In this document: positions 35,001-45,715 of the stretch, in pieces
Numbering within the stretch: the first letter of the stretch is position 1
Layout of the letters: each line of letters begins with the position of its first letter
Assembly (NCBI GenBank): GCA_036345935.2
Contig: JADWOT020001301.1
Span: 100,001-164,000 of the forward strand
Length of the DNA stretch: 64,000 nt
Direction: 5' to 3'
From: Taenia hydatigena
Taxonomy: Eukaryota > Platyhelminthes > Cestoda > Cyclophyllidea > Taeniidae
Made by a program: the position numbers and the translations under genes
Notes under the pieces: generated by a model
Database searches by the model: none
What the model saw: only the letters and a program-made list of their open reading frames with translations
What the model was told of the DNA's origin: nothing

Positions 35001-37919
35001 CGTGGCAAGTGAGCCATAAACAAATTTAGTTGTGCGTACCCTTGCTTTGACTAGATACATCATCGGCAAACCTTGGATGCTGTTGGAACGTGCTTTATTC
35101 AAATTGCTAAAGAACTTGGTGGGCAGGGTAGATGAAACCGTTAGTCCAAATTGTACCAAACGCAAGTGTGCTTAACAAAAGTCTTGGCGCAGGAATCACT
35201 GACTAAAGACCACATTCTCTACCTCATAGATACAAGTGTCTCCAAATGTTGCAACAAGCAAGCAAATGAGGCACAGGCTAGAGCACTTTCTTGTACCAAT
35301 ATTTTTGGAACCTGATTGTGTACCTCGGAACGTAGAGGCTGTCACGGACCCAGAATAGGTCAGTAACCGCATTTTCGGTTGCCCTTACTTTAAATTACCA
35401 GAGCTATTGCCATCAGTAAGAATATGGTAGAAAACACAAAACACAATGGGTTGAATGCATGCAGTTGTGCAATCTAATTTATTCACTGATTTGCTGCATT
35501 CAGTAAGTGCAGTTACAAGACGTGAAGCCATTAATGTCGCAAGGTGTCACAAAGTCTGAAGTAAGGCGTTCCGTGTGGCAGAAAGCCATATCGTAAGCCC
35601 ATGACGATGACGTGAGATAACTTTTATCCACCTTCCTCAAGGCGGTGGGCAAAGCCTACTTGTGATAAGCATTAACATAAGGACGAATAAGAGAGTTGGA
35701 GCAGACGTGAAGGAGCTGCAAAATGATGCATTTTGCTTAAAACCCTGATGTAAGTAAGAAAGCTCAATCGGGTTAGACTGTGGATTGAAAATTTTAGTGC
35801 AACAACTTGTCGCTGCATTATTCCTCCACCTGTCCTTATGCTTTAATTTTCATGAGAAAAGAGTTTCAGTACTGCAATTAAATTGCAGTCCTGCAAAATA
35901 CTGCCCTGAGGTACATCTGACAATGGTTGATCTCTGGGCAATGATGTTTGTTTTCTGCTATCCAGATAACACTCCTTTATAGGTACCGTCTTCTTTTCCT
36001 CCTGCTTGTATCAACCATTAAGCGTTATTAGTAGTTCCTTCCATTTTATGCATCCATCCACCACTTTCTCTAGCTTTTTTTGCATCTCTATCCTTTTTTA
36101 TACCACGCAAGTCAGTGGAATACAATTTTTTTCGAAATTCGCCCTTGGATGCCTGTAAAACAATCATTTACCAACATTTTTATAATTTCGATGAGTGGAT
36201 TCCTTGCTGTACGCATCTTGAAAATTTACCCTCTACTCTAAATTCATGCTTAAATGTGGACTCCCATCCAGCCCAAACTTATCTGTTAACGCTTTTTGAT
36301 CGATCTCTCCAAACATCCATCCTGGATCTTGATGCATAAACGCATTGTCATAGACGCGGTACCCTCGTCTAAGGGCTCATGTCTGGATTTGTCCCTCAAC
36401 CACTTGAAATCCGCTCCATAATTCGCATCGCTTCAAGTTAATTTACGCAGCACTTAATCTACCACCTTTTTTCAATCCACCCACGATCAATCGCTCTCAT
36501 CCCTCTCTTGAGAAGCATATAGGACATCCAGCGATTTTCTAAGCTTAAGGCATATTTCTATCGATGCATTATAGCCTCACCTATGCACTGATTTGTGTCT
36601 TTACAGTTCTTCACCATGAGTTTGTGCTGCTATTCTAACGCCAACGCATTTACAAATTCTTGACATATCTATTCCTTTTCTCTCTACTTATCCTTCCACT
36701 CTTATTTATAATATACGACCTATATTTGTTGCCCTCTTGCACGAAACAGGTTTGCTTTGGCCCTTCTTAAGAACTATGATGCGATAGCTGGACGACCTTG
36801 TTGTTGGATTTTAAGAAATGGACAAGATTGCTATCATCGATTAGCATTACTTTGCACCAGCTATCCATCTTTGTTCGCCATTTACGATCCAACAGGCTAT
36901 TAGGAATAAGTCTATGCACTTATTTGCATTTAGCTATTGGATTAATCCTTCTCAAAACAGCTTGCCAAAAGATAGATTAAACTATTTGTTGTTGACGTAT
37001 TAATTCGACCACATTTGTTCTTTTCACCCTCGACTTAACACCGCGTTCTTTGCATCAGTGGAATGAATGCAAGATGGATAAAATAAGAGGAGACAGACCT
37101 TTTCTACAAAAATTCCCGGGGTGGAAGGGAAAAGAATCCTCCCAGCGTGAACATGGTCAATCGGAATTTGGCACTCCAACAGTTGAGTAACTTGCCGGAC
37201 TGCGTAGCACATACAAACCAAAAGTTGAGCGCGGCTGCAAGGCTTAGATGGGAATGGTTAATCGAAACGAAATTTACATTCCCTGACATGCAATTATTTT
37301 GTGCACTAACAAACGCCTTACTAGGCTCCACTGGTTTAATTTACAGGAACCATGTATTAGCAGCTCAGGATTCAGTTGCTCGGCAATATTCCAGTCAACT
37401 ATTATACCTGCATCCCTTCCCTGACTGCTGTGGAAGCACTGATATGCCCTGATATGGTTCTTGCCAATCATCGATTGGCTAAGTGTGATATATCGCACAC
37501 TAAGGCGATTTGCCAGATGGGAGTGCGTGCAGCTCACAGAAGACGAGTCTGAGACTTTCTCACTGTGACATAGCCAACACAGTGGCTGATGTGCGCATCC
37601 AGTTTCACAGGCTCTCTCCTACTTGCACTGGTCTCAGCAATCCAAAGTCGTGGAGGCTTATGATCCCATCAGACGCCACTTAAAGCAAGCGAATTTCAAT
37701 CGGTTGACACTAGATTGTTGAGTTAAAGCGAAGTCCAGTGGAAAGTAGGGGTGAAATATGCAAAACGGTTCAATGCTGCAGATGAGGCGATTGTCCTTTC
37801 AATCCTCCTTTTTTCTTACCTAAATAACCAACACCGCATAGCAGCATAAATCACCTTTCTTCGTACTCGATATGCCTGATAACTCAGCCCTTGTCGTGAT
37901 CGAAAATGGGTTCTGAGGA
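32056..37919. other. 5.9 kb without a supported gene
   Basis: No exon-like block with good splice sites was seen. Minor items are a perfect inverted repeat at 35871-35889 (9-bp arms, one-base centre), a frame of 91 codons at 33677-33952 (minus) and one of 101 codons at 37147-37452 (plus), both unrecognised. 36000-36750 is pyrimidine-rich. Confidence 0.4.
33318..33530 (+). pseudogene. Possible LINE endonuclease motif remnant
   Basis: The frame begins MILIYAPTNALKRENNTFH. The IYAPTN string followed by an acidic/aromatic pattern resembles the YAPT motif of non-LTR retrotransposon endonucleases, where a strand precedes a helix. An RVDSLLI stretch just upstream in another frame could be the preceding strand. 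No reverse transcriptase follows. Weak. Confidence 0.2.
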
Positions 37920-38720
37920 CGCCATGTCAAAATGCAACGGCTGCAATAGGAACGTTTAGATGACACTCGAAAAATCCCGCCCTTCTCACTTTGGGTGGGG
38001 CCCTCGTGCGGCCCTTGAATATTTTAGGCCCTTACGGATCCAAAAGAACTTTATCGTGCAGACTGAGTCCTTTAATTCTAAGGCACGCCACTCCATATAC
38101 ATGATCATTTAACCACTCCTTCTTCTATTTGTAGAACCAGTAATTTGCAGAAGGCGTACTCAGATAATCCGTCATGCATGTTTTGCATTAGCCCTGTGTT
38201 AGCCGATCAAAGATGTGTTGATGTGGATAATGGATGGCAGTAAGACCTTCCGCTAAGCCGCATGTATTCCACACACCCTCTTTGCAGGGACTCTGTAAAG
38301 TCCATGACCAAAGCCTTTGAGGCACAGGGGAGCTGTGTCCACTGATCTCGTCTCGCAGCCGTTCCAATAGGGCGTAACCACAAGCTGCAGAGAAACATGT
38401 GACCTCGCATTTGTATAAGAAAGTGTGCTTCCCTGCGACCGCACCACAGTCACTACACCGCAAACTAGGCCTTCGATCGCCTAGCTTAAGCTGTTGTCAT
38501 GCGTCTGCGTGACTGATTGTTCTTGCTTGATAAATGGTCAATGTCGCACAAATGTGATGCAACGGAGTAATTGTCCATTGTAAGTGAAAACAACCGCTAA
38601 CCTTAAAAAGCGATTAAAATTTTGGCAAAAAAGTCATTGCTCATTTATTGAAACAAAATACTTGATACTTGGAGGTTGATGCGTTTGCAAATATGGTTCT
38701 GCCCCACCGCGAACAGAAGC
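37920..38720 (+). repeat. Family A 5' and middle fragment, copy A2
   Basis: The 5' part matches A8 (reverse complement). 38190-38230 matches 6205-6245 (GTGGATAATGGATGGCAG-like), and 38380-38720 matches A3 and A6, ending at a GATGCGTTTGCAAATATGG block. Confidence 0.7.
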
Positions 38721-39059
38721 GCAAGTACCCAATTGTTTACAAGGTTTCAAACACGATTAGAATGCCTCCGCAACCTAAAATTTAAATAGGTTTTATTTAG
38801 GAATGACAGCTTTTTGAAAGGTCAGAGATCTTCCCAATGTACGTCATCAAGTTGACTTTCTTCCTCTGTCAGCTGTCAACCACCAAGGCACCCGCTGAGA
38901 CTCGTTTCACCTACTCCTCTGTGTAGTGTTATGGGTATCTGCTTAGGCACGGTGAGGACTCAACCATTCAAAAATATGCTAGATCGAATCAGTCAGTGAT
39001 GCCGAATTCTACTAATCAACTCTGTAAGGCTTGAACCACCACGCGAATATCATTTGTGG

Positions 39060-41455
39060 TGAATGGAGATGGTGACTTTGATGCGGATTACAGTCGCCTC
39101 CTCAGGCAACTCTCCTACTTCTACCACGATTTTAACAACACACTACTTTGCCAACAACTGTTCATCGCCAATCGAGTGCTTAGAATTTTCTCATTCCTTG
39201 TTCCAAATTAACGTTATTTTAGTTAAGCAAAGGTGTATTGGTGCGAAAAATAGACGTCAGTGCGACCTCCCATCAAGCCCTGTTGGCTTCACCCACACTC
39301 TCTGTAGAGCCGCTGCAACGATCATAACCGATTCCATTAAGGTCGACTTCTAGTTGTGCCATTGACATTAAACTACAGCCAGCAGAGAGTTAGGTGATCT
39401 CGCATTCGAATGCCGAGGTGTGCCTTTCAGTGACCAGTCCACGGCTGCCAAACCGCAAGTTGGGTTCAGACTACTGCCACTATTCCAATAAACTTGCCAC
39501 GTCCTTGTTTGCTTATGTTGATCTCATTCGATGCGTCCGAGGTTGGAGCCGGCACAACTGGTCGTCCTTGCCTAATGTTTGAACCGTGTCACACATATGT
39601 GACGCAACGGAATGATTGCACATTTTAAGCAACAACAGCCCCTAGTATTGAAAATCGTATAGCCTTACAGCAACAAAAGGCATTGCTTTTATTTTTTTGA
39701 AATAGTCTACTGCTTAGAAGCTAACGTGTTTGCGAATGCTGATTTGCATTGCCTAGGTGGAAAAGTTTAATACCAAACAATTTGCCTAATCAGAAATAAA
39801 GCACTGCAAATGTCTCGCTTTAGATTTTCGCACGAATAGCTCTGTTATTTTCAAATGCACCTATCGTGATATGCAATATAGTATCCTCTACTCAAATACG
39901 TTTGCAGTCTAGTCCGGTAATGCTCTCAGTGGAAGTGGATGCAAACGACTTGGACATTTCCACGATGAACAATAAGATAAATGAAATCATGTCTTATTTA
40001 CGCCTTCGCCAACAGAATTCCTGCTTCCAATTTAACCACTAAAAATGAAATGGGCTTTCAAGCTAGAACCTTAAATGTTTATTATAACCTTTGCATCGTA
40101 TTAGCAAGTTTTGGATCATACAATTAGTTAACAAAGTCATAGCTTCCCGAGGCTTTTTTGGAGACGAAAGAAGATATAACACATGGGGGAAATACATTTG
40201 TTTGGTAAACAGAAAAAAATTCGGGGTGCTAGCATGGCCTAGAGGCTAGTTTGCCTAGTGATGACACAACAGCCAACCAAGTTCTCGCACCAGGAGATGG
40301 AATTTAGGCAAGTAGCAAAGCGTTACAAAATAAATTATTCGAATAACTGCCGAGTGACTTAAATTCGCTTGACACTGCCACGCAATCTTGGTCAATGTGC
40401 ATGGGGTGGCGCTTCGAAGTGTTACGCGATCTACAGTCGAGTGGACTCTGCAGAATTCAGCCAGTGCAAGTTCTTAGACGAAAGAATAGTAGTTCCTCTT
40501 CTGAGTTTTCTAGTCATTCCAAAAAGCTCATCGCATGAACGGCTTGTTGCAGACTCCATTTAGGATAATTAGTTGTGGTAGCTGGACTCCTCCACCTCAA
40601 TTTTTACGCCTTTCGTAGAAAAGACACAGCAAAATGATTAAATCATCAAACAATGATTGTGTTAAGCGAATCTCACACCCGAAGTAAAGAGGCGATAGGA
40701 ACTTAGAGCATCTTCTGCGATACTAACATTAAGTCAGTAGATAATGTTTAAGGACGAGTCGCTCTTGCAATCATATGGTTGTGTAATGAGAGATTGAATC
40801 GAATGTTCGCTCATTCGTGATTTTACTGAGGACATCAAAGCGCATCCAAGCCATCTCTGAAGTCAATGAAAGCCGCGAGTCTGTCAGCGCATTCCATATG
40901 ACACACACAGAAGATGGAGCACTATCAGCCTAGGTATGCGTCTACTCTTGGGGTAGAGGAGAGGCTTAAGTGGAAATACCTGCCTTCTCTCGCAGACAAT
41001 CTGCTTCTCCCACTATTTGGACTACTGAACATATCGGACAAGCCCACCCATCCAAGTGTTCAAATCATATTAAGCGAAAAGTCGTCCAATCAATCACGAC
41101 GGCATTCGCCGCTCACAACCACACAGCCACTGAGAAACAATGGTTCAGCGCCCACCGCCTTCTTGCAGAAAGCCAGGGCATGCTCGCTCTGCGAGTCTAC
41201 TACTCTAACCACAGTGAAGGACTGTGACACGAGAGGTTAAGTGTGTCCATTGAAGTGGATGGCATTTACCAGTAGAACGCGCATAATGCAGTACCCAAGA
41301 AGACGCAGTTGGATGAAAACACATCTGTTGGGGAAGAGAGAGGATAGGAGAGGGGAAGGCTTGGTGTAGGTACATGGAGAAATTGGGAGTGGGTGGGGCA
41401 GAAGTCCTTATAATGCTCAGTGTTTAATGTTAAGAACTGCGCAATTGCGACTCCC
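39060..41455 (+). repeat. Family A, copy A3 (longest)
   Basis: 39200-40260 matches A1. 40080-40760 matches A4 (58440-59060). 40400-41455 matches the reverse complement of 62885-64000 (A5). The 3' boundary is near 41455, where similarity to A5 ends at GCAATTGCGACTC/GCGAATTTGCGATTC. The left boundary is approximate. Confidence 0.75.
41078..41227 (+). other. Conserved open segment in family A (A3)
   Basis: 49 codons read KVVQSITTAFAAHNHTATEK, then QWFSAHRLLAE and on to a stop. A5 (63127-63276, minus) has the same frame, the same stop position and the same core AFAAHNHTATEKQWFSAH. This could be the end of an element-encoded protein or a conserved non-coding block; changes between copies are not biased to third positions. 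Confidence 0.35.
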
Positions 41456-41671
41456 ACAACCGCAGATCACCGGGTTCGGGGGCCGCCTCATAGCACTACT
41501 TCTTTTGGTAAGTCCTTTTCCTCTGTGTAGGTGCAGACAGCTAGATATCCTCAGCACATGGTTGGCTAATCGCCGCAACCATCTGTGACGGTTTGGACCA
41601 CCTCCATGAACAACGTTGCTCATATTTTTATCGTCGCTGCTTTCATTCCACCACGATATGTCTTCTTCAAT
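41417..41671 (-). CDS. Candidate terminal exon of a minus-strand gene, running into repeat A3
   Basis: The acceptor is excellent (CTTTTCTTTTCTTCGTTTTTCAG). Phase 0 is open for 84 codons: IEEDISWWNESSDDKNM, a GGG, a basic stretch (NRHRWLRRLANHVLR), SSCLHLHRGKG and a Cys-containing end (CGCGSRNC), then a stop. It follows on in frame from 41837-41868. The last 13 codons lie inside the 3' end of family A copy A3, so the reading frame ends in repeat sequence. No family recognised. Confidence 0.45.
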   Translation of the reverse strand: MEEDISWWNESSDDKNMSNVVHGGGPNRHRWLRRLANHVLRISSCLHLHRGKGLTKRSSAMRRPPNPVICGCGSRNCAVLNIKH

Positions 41672-41836
41672 CTGAAAAACGAAGAAAAGAAAAGAAGGAT
41701 GAGAGAGGACAGGAGGCAGAGGCGGAAGAAGCAGGAGGCAAATAACGCGAAATAGGTGGGTTAAGAATTGAGAAGTTAAAACCAACCATCCTGCCAACAA
41801 ACCAGACAACAAATGGACGGTCAAAGGAGAGCTTAC

Positions 41837-41868
41837 TGGGCCCAGGATACAACTATCCACCTGGTCGT
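41837..41868 (-). CDS. Candidate 32-nt micro-exon
   Basis: The acceptor follows a CT-rich tract (TCCTCCTCTCCG, then TTTGCAG) and the donor is CCCA|GTAAGC. It encodes DQVDSCILGP in the phase linking 42001-41969 to 41671. An alternative acceptor at 41903 would make a 67-nt exon in a different frame that stops soon after in the next exon. Confidence 0.4.
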
Positions 41869-41968
41869 CTGCAAAGTCGCGTACGGAGAGGAGGATTGAT
41901 CAACTGTGTCAACAGGCCCATACACACAAACACACGCGCGTACACATAAAAGCAACACATGTTCTCAC

Positions 41969-42001
41969 CTGTTTCCGTGTCACACTGATCACGACAACGA
42001 T
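41969..42001 (-). CDS. Candidate 33-nt micro-exon
   Basis: The acceptor (CTTTCTTTGTCCTTCCAG) and donor (ACAG|GTGAGA) are both near consensus. In the phase joining the neighbours it reads RCRDQCDTET; in phase 0 it reads IVVVISVTRKQ. Length is a multiple of three, so skipping it would keep the frame. Confidence 0.5.
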
Positions 42002-42237
42002 CTGGAAGGACAAAGAAAGGAAGTGGACAACGGCATACACACACAGTGGGACAGACGGAGCGAAAAGAGTGGAGATGGATGAGCAGGGAGAGAAGTGCAC
42101 CTTCTTACCCGTTAATATGGACCACCAGGTAGAGGGACTCTCTACAAGGTGGGAGACGGATGTGGGGAATGACATGAAAGGTGGGGTATGAGCCGAACTA
42201 TGCAACAAGAAGTAAGAAGTAGGTGGAAAGCACTAAC

Positions 42238-42327
42238 CTTCGCTCTCAAGGGCATAACTGGTGGAGAAGGAGTGGGATGAGGAGGAGGAAGAGGTGGCAG
42301 AACTGAGGCGGCGTGGAATAAAACAAA
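42238..42327 (-). CDS. Candidate 90-nt exon, Ser-rich
   Basis: The acceptor (TCTTTTCTTACTTTTCTGTAG) is excellent and the donor is GAAG|GTTAGT. Two frames are open: one Ser-rich (RRLSSATSSSSSSHSFSTSY), which continues in phase into the 33-nt, 32-nt and terminal blocks, and one Pro-rich (VLPPLPPPHPTP), also phase-compatible with the 33-nt block. Which is used cannot be decided from sequence alone. Confidence 0.45.
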
Positions 42328-42833
42328 CTACAGAAAAGTAAGAAAAGATTGAAGATGGGAATGAAGGGGATACGGCAATGCTAGCTAAGTTAAAGCAAAA
42401 TTCAGACATTGCTTAAACCTAGTGTAGTCTACTCTGGTGTAGTCTAGGACTCGTCTAGTCCATAGCAAAACTTCCCTCATCACCATCACCATTTAACATA
42501 GCTTGATGAGGAATAAAGGAAATGGAGAGAGGAACGGGACTTGCTTAAAGGGCGTTGGCAAAAAATAGGGTTAGAGGAGGAGGAAGAGGAGAAGAGACTG
42601 TGGGTCCGGGAGAGGAGAACGTGACAGAAACGTGGGGTAGCCAGACGAGTGAGACGCCCTGGTGTCACTGAAATGGAAACATGAAGGACTGTAAGAAGAT
42701 GATATGTAGGCAGCACTCTTTCCTCCCTTTTCTCTGGTTTGAATAAACGAAGCGTAAGCACTAAGACATAATGCAAGACGCAGTGCTAAGGAGCACATGC
42801 AGTGAAGTGGAATGCAGACAAGAAGTGACTCAC

Positions 42834-42950
42834 CGAAAATGGATTAAAGAGGAACATGCGAGAGGAGGAGGAGGCAAAAGGGTTTCCGCTCCACCATCTC
42901 GGAGACGTCGCCGGAACTTGCTGCTGCGTATGCACTTTTGTCCCTAATAT
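42834..42950 (-). CDS. Candidate 117-nt exon
   Basis: The acceptor (CTTTCTTTTCTGCCTGGCAG) and donor (TCG|GTGAGT) are strong. In phase 0 the whole block is open. In the phase delivered by 43370-43567 it reads IRDKSAYAAASSGDVSEMVE then RKPFC, the more protein-like reading, but reaches TAA about 12 nt before the donor. So it is either the last coding exon of one gene or an internal exon read in another frame. Confidence 0.5.
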
Positions 42951-43369
42951 CTGCCAGGCAGAAAAGAAAGACCTCATTGCATGCAGCCTGCAGCTACGTT
43001 AGCCTGATTCGACGTGACAAATGAGGAGGCGTTAAGGTTGATTTGAACGGTAGGTCGTGAAGACGGCCACCTATCTATCCTCTTCCTTCCCAACCTTTCT
43101 CACTCTCTTCCACACCAGACTGTCACAATCAGGCATACGTGGCTGCACTATTCTACTCGTATTTGAATTAGTCCAGTACAGTCCGGCCTAGTTAAGCCTT
43201 TTGTTGCCTAACGCGCTATGCTGCTTCTGTTTCACTACACCTGCTCCTGCTTCTGCCCCTACTCCTGCTCTAGATTAGGCAATTCGCAATCGCGTGCGAG
43301 ACAGACATAAGAAACGAGATGAGCAAAGCGGTACAAGGCATACCTGCATGAAAGAAAATGGCGACTTAC

Positions 43370-43567
43370 CCCTAAAGGCTGCTATGGAGCTGACAAAGGC
43401 AACTTTTTGATGTCTCTCCCCAATTATGTGTCGACGTGAGTACTTGCTTCGCACCAGAGAAGACAGGGGTGGCGATTGTACCTCTCCGATGGTGGCGAAG
43501 TAACACGCATGTTCAACTGGAGTAGACGGAGGAATGGGTGAATGAGGAGAAGAGAGGAGACGAGGAG
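43370..43567 (-). CDS. Candidate 198-nt exon, best coding signal in the cluster
   Basis: The acceptor (CCTTGCCCCTCTGCTCTCAG) and donor (GGG|GTAAGT) are strong. One frame is open throughout, 65 codons plus split codons, entering and leaving in phase 1. After a Ser/Pro-rich start it reads VEHACYFATIGEVQ, SPPLSSLVRSKYSRRH and VAFVSSIAAFR, mixed composition typical of folded protein. It joins 43990-44017 upstream and 42834-42950 downstream in phase. No ATG is present, so it is easily overlooked. Family not recognised. Confidence 0.55.
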
Positions 43568-43989
43568 CTGAGAGCAGAGGGGCAAGGATATTAGGGAAGA
43601 GGGCTGGCGAAATGTTATTACTGTATGTCTATGCGTAGTGCTGTAGACATCTCGTCTTCATTTCCTTCGTTCTCGCTTCCCACTACCCCATAATACCTTC
43701 ATCCACCCACTCCTATAACCATGCAGCTGAATGAAAAAAAAATTATCGGCATACTTCTCCCTGAAGGCACGCTTTAAGCATTTAACCCTTGCTTTCTCTC
43801 TTGATATGGGAAATGCACTGGCATACTAGCGAGCACAATGTTGAATTAACGCATGCGAACCTAGTAGGGAAGAAAAGGGGTAAGATGGATTGGAGGAAGG
43901 AAGAGGAGGAGCAGAAGTAGACGTGGGAGGAGGAGGAGGCGGAGAAAAGGATGATAGTACGATTTCCCCTTAATTTATGCGATTTCTAC

Positions 43990-44017
43990 CTGCTTCGGTC
44001 CCTTGACGTCTTTGCAA
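43990..44017 (-). CDS. Candidate 28-nt micro-exon
   Basis: It is preceded by more than 60 nt of almost pure pyrimidine ending CCCAAAAG and followed by GCAG|GTAGAA. In phase 0 it reads LQRRQGTEA and exits in the phase needed by 43567. In another phase it reads CKDVKGPKQ, compatible with the exit of 44534-44712. Confidence 0.35.
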
Positions 44018-44533
44018 CTTTTGGGAAAGACGAGAGGAAGGAGACCGGGTTGACGTCGGAGGCGAAAGTAGAGGAGGATGAGAAGGAAACTGAAGGCGAG
44101 GAGAACGAACCAAAAGGAGGTGAAGACACTGGCAATGAACCGAGTAGTGGAAACAAGGAAAAGACGGAGAAGCAAGATGAGTAGTAGAAGGTTTCGCAAC
44201 GCGTACGTATGCATTTCTGACAGTTGAGTGTATGACTGATGTCTTCGCACTTGACATGTGCGTAGATTGATCTGGGGCACGTGTCACGTAGTGTCTAGCA
44301 GTGGCGTCTGCTGGTGTCGTCTTTGCACAACAGTCCTCCTTATAGGTTGTTTCCTGGTAGCAGACATCGCCTTCCCATGTGCTTCTCTGCTTTGGCTCAA
44401 TAGCCATCACATTATAGCACACATGGAGGAGGAACAGAAGGAAGAGGATTAGAAGATTCATTAACACTAATGTAGTGGGAGAGGAGTACGTCGACTCGAC
44501 AAGTGCGCTGATCTTCGGCTTTCCTTTTCTCAC

Positions 44534-44712
44534 CTGATATGATTGATAGGTTGAAGGCCTGCTTCAGAATGCAGCTGTCGTCGTGCCGTCGTCCACATCA
44601 TCGAGAACACCGGGACCTGGTTCCTCACAGCTTCAAAGACGCCAGTGCCGCAGATTGCGCTGACCAGTGTTGGTTGGTCAGACCACCAACCAACCGAATG
44701 CCACAGGTGAGA
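44534..44712 (-). CDS. Candidate 179-nt exon
   Basis: The acceptor is CTGCCTTTTTAG and the donor ATCAG|GTGAGA. Only one of three frames is open: 59 codons, starting SHLWHSVGWWSDQPTLVSA, then GTGVFEAVRNQVPVFSMMW and a basic end. An in-frame stop directly before the acceptor supports the boundary. The exit phase (two bases) fits only one reading of the 28-nt block, which then does not fit 43567, so an exon may be missing. Confidence 0.45.
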
Positions 44713-44793
44713 CTAAAAAGGCAGACGATAAAATGCCAGTAGTGAAAGTTGAATGAGGGCTGTAGACTACTATGCATAAAAGGAGGTACTTAC

Positions 44794-44915
44794 GGATGTG
44801 TTTAATCACATCGTTGAATGAACAATGTGTTGTCGATAGAGTGTGACGAATGGGTGGTGGATGCTCTGTGGGCATTTAGATTTTGGAATCGGATTAGAGG
44901 ACAGAGTGGAGCTGG
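44794..44915 (-). other. Exon-like block, probably non-coding or first exon
   Basis: The acceptor (CATTGCCTCCTGCAG) and donor (ATCC|GTAAGT) are good, but all three frames contain a stop. A frame from an ATG at 44875 runs open to the donor for 27 codons. It could be a 5' untranslated exon. 44940-45340 shows nothing else. Confidence 0.3.
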
Positions 44916-45352
44916 CTGCAGGAGGCAATGTTGACGTCTCTTCACGGACCCTCTCCTGAGTCGAAGGGGATTAAGAGATTGCAAAAGGCAAGTGGAGGGC
45001 CGGATAGAGTTGGGATGGAAGTCATGATTGTAATGGCTTAGGCAGTGTGTCGCGAGCAGCTTGAGAACACTTTGTAATTCCCACAACGGGCAACTACATC
45101 ACGATAGGCAGCTCATTGACTGCTTTATTGATAAAAGTATTGATTTATTGGTCAGTCAGTCAACGATCAACGATACGCAGACAGAATTAGGCCGCCGATC
45201 ATGGAAAACGCCACCAATCCGTCGCAGCCCTTCGATGAAGTCACCTCTGCCTTTCCTACACTTGTTCTGCTTCAATAAAACAGAACACGACAGGTTTCAA
45301 ATGCACCCAAGTTTTAAGTTGGAGAAACCTCCGCGTTTGCGTTTGCTAGCAC

Positions 45353-45715
45353 TTTTGAAGCAGTCAAATTTTCCGACGGACGAGATCTCGCGTCGACGCC
45401 TCCCATGGCAAGAAAATAACACTTCCTACTTTGTGAAGTAGGGCTCCAGCAAAAACAACGACGAGGTCGACGCTTTAGTGTCACAGAGGGTCGAGCAGCA
45501 GCAGTGGGGCAAACGAAGAAGACAGGATCGATTTCCCCCCTACTACTCCTCACGCCCATCAGGTCACAAGCACCGCAACATCTCGCAGCAGCGGTAGTAG
45601 CAATAGCAGGAAGCAACAACGACGCAGCACCTACTCCTCCTCACTCTCCCTCCCAACCTCCTCCTCCTCCTCTATTTCCTACTGCGCCGACTGCCACTTC
45701 AACGCTGACAGCCAT
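45353..45715 (-). other. Exon-like 363-nt block in C2
   Basis: It has the same acceptor, ATG, length and TGA at codon 25 as 1388-1750. C1 has two consecutive TGA codons there and C2 has one. The frame beyond is open to the donor and past it. The hairpin is retained. Confidence 0.4.

Noticed and set aside
43951..44184. A very acidic 77-codon plus-strand frame
   Set aside because: It is the complement of minus-strand polypyrimidine tracts; GA-rich DNA naturally reads Glu/Lys/Gly.
43970..44533. A 187-codon minus-strand frame that appears to start with a signal peptide (LLILFLLFLL)
   Set aside because: The hydrophobic run is a CT-rich tract typical of an intron end, and the frame crosses strong splice sites. 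A secreted protein is not supported without cDNA.
44534..44712. Resemblance of the 179-nt exon to the N-terminal region of TRPM channels
   Set aside because: Only a loose spacing of Gly, Val and Trp residues fits; key conserved residues are not present.
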